From assembly GCA_018713165.1 (NCBI GenBank), contig DVFR01000021.1:20300-84299 (forward strand): a stretch of DNA of 64,000 nucleotides. Reading direction: 5' to 3'. Each line of letters begins with the position of its first letter. Positions within the stretch are counted from its first letter, which is position 1. This document shows positions 62,990 to 64,000 of this stretch, one piece after another. The DNA comes from Candidatus Coproplasma stercoravium. Lineage in GTDB: Bacteria; Bacillota; Clostridia; Christensenellales; Borkfalkiaceae. The notes under the pieces are model-generated. The model was not told the origin of the DNA, did not search any database, and saw nothing but the letters and a program-made list of their open reading frames with translations. A program made the translations under genes and the position numbers.

Positions 62990-64000
62990 TTAATCCTCCG
63001 CTCTGTCCTTTGCGCCGATGTGCGCCTGCCACAGCTCGTTATAGAGCGCGGATGATTTGAGCAGCTCCTCGTGCGTGCCGCTCGCCTCGATTTTGCCGTC
63101 ATTTACGAGGAATATTTTATCCGAATCGACGATGGTCGAGAGCCTGTGCGCAACGACGATGAGCGTTTTGCCCTGCACGAGTTTTGACACGGCGCTCTGA
63201 ATGACCGCCTCGTTTTCGGGATCGGTATAGGCGGTCGCCTCGTCCAAGATGACGATTGGCGCGTTTTTGAGCATAGCGCGCGCAATGGCAATGCGCTGCC
63301 TTTCACCGCCCGAAAGATGCCCGCCCGAACTGCCGACAATCGTATCGTAGCCGTTTTCGAGTTTCATGATAAACTCGTGGCAGCCGGACGCTTTGGCGAT
63401 GTTCTCTACCTCCTCGTCGGTCGCGGCGAGGTTGCCCTTGCGGATATTTTCGCGCACGCTCTCGTTGAACAGGAAGTTATCCTGCGCGACGTAGGCGATA
63501 TTTTGATTGAGTTGTTCGAGCGGAATTTCGCGGATGTCCTTGCCGCCTATGGTTATTTTTCCGCTTCCAACATCCCACATGGAGGCGATGAGCTTTGCGA
63601 TCGTCGATTTTCCGCCGCCCGAAGGTCCGACGAGCGCGTTGACCGTACCCTGCCGGAACTCGAAATTTACGCCATGTAAAATCTCTTTCCCCGCGTCGTA
63701 GCCGAACCGGACATTCTCGCCCTTTACGGTATAGCTTGTAAGTTTTACCTTATCTTTGGGACGGACAAGCTCCGGCTTTTGCAGAATAGAATTTATCTCC
63801 CCGACGATGACGCTGATTTTCCCGATGTCGTCGCTGTAACTCATAATGCCGATGAGCGGCGTGAGCATACCGAAGCTCAGAACGACGAGCATGACGAACT
63901 CGGCGAGGGTGACGCTGCCCTGAACGTAAAACGCGACAGATGCGGGCAATACCGTCAGAAGCACGGCGGGGAACACCGCCATTGCTATGGAAAAGAATAT
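62990..64000 (-). CDS. ABC exporter half-transporter, partner subunit (cut by window edge)
   Basis: About 337 residues are visible; the frame stays open to the right edge, so the N-terminus and most membrane helices are missing. The NBD has Walker A GPSGGGKST, signature LSGGERQR, Walker B IVILDEATAYTD and H-loop VAHRLST. The catalytic glutamate is present in both partners. It is the first visible gene of the pair. Confidence 0.9.
   Translation of the reverse strand: MFFSIAMAVFPAVLLTVLPASVAFYVQGSVTLAEFVMLVVLSFGMLTPLIGIMSYSDDIGKISVIVGEINSILQKPELVRPKDKVKLTSYTVKGENVRFGYDAGKEILHGVNFEFRQGTVNALVGPSGGGKSTIAKLIASMWDVGSGKITIGGKDIREIPLEQLNQNIAYVAQDNFLFNESVRENIRKGNLAATDEEVENIAKASGCHEFIMKLENGYDTIVGSSGGHLSGGERQRIAIARAMLKNAPIVILDEATAYTDPENEAVIQSAVSKLVQGKTLIVVAHRLSTIVDSDKIFLVNDGKIEASGTHEELLKSSALYNELWQAHIGAKDRAED

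Overview
The window looks like chromosomal DNA from a Bacillota (Clostridia-like) bacterium, probably an uncultured anaerobe of the Christensenellales type. Support comes from RNase Y, SpoVG, DivIB, a cinA-recA pair, a DUF815 ATPase, a flavodiiron protein and a Gram-positive dcw cluster. The order-level placement is inference. Coding density is high, most genes lie on the minus strand, and many adjacent genes overlap by 4 bp.

Layout. (1) 1-6.3 kb: arginine biosynthesis, argG-argC-argJ-argB-argD-argF read leftward, with argF cut by the window edge and ArgR-box-like sites before argG and argJ. (2) 6.5-10.6 kb: YgjP-like metallopeptidase, acyl-ACP thioesterase, then on the plus strand a membrane-anchored PadR regulator and a flavodoxin. 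(3) 10.8-12.4 kb: RNase Y. (4) 12.6-22.4 kb: a compact leftward operon ftsK-rimO-pgsA-cinA-recA-nadE. (5) 22.6-26.9 kb: ilvC, a DUF815 ATPase, murC and spoVG. (6) 27-42 kb: the division and cell-wall cluster, in transcription order murI, mraZ, rsmH, an ftsL-like gene, a class B PBP, murE, mraY, murD, ftsW, murA, divIB, then ftsA-like and ftsZ from their own promoter. murF and murG are not in the window. (7) 42.2-49.4 kb: rpsT, a complete IS30-family element, then a cupin-HTH regulator with potABCD for polyamine uptake. (8) 49.4-51.0 kb: an HhH/cysteine-rich protein and a tandem array of decayed tRNA-Arg(CCT) units ending in one intact tRNA, followed by two further copies of a hairpin repeat. 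(9) 51-59.4 kb: LURP-one-like protein, GNAT, MscL, flavodiiron protein, proBA, gdhA, amidohydrolase, amidase-like protein. (10) 59.4-64 kb: a probable mobile-element boundary with a decapitated serine recombinase, then a DtxR-family repressor and a tandem ABC exporter pair cut by the right edge.

Functional links. Glutamate is the common node: gdhA makes it, proBA and arg genes consume it, and murI converts it for the wall. CinA/PncC beside NadE connects NAD recycling with the recA operon. The most unusual points are the membrane-tethered PadR protein, the FtsL-like protein with a cytosolic tail of about 220 residues, the degenerate FtsA, the PBP without a normal start codon, related Pro/Gln-rich linker motifs in FtsK, FtsZ, FtsL-like and PadR proteins, and the 156-bp tRNA-derived tandem repeat with covarying hairpins. 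All functional statements are read from sequence motifs; no database search was run.
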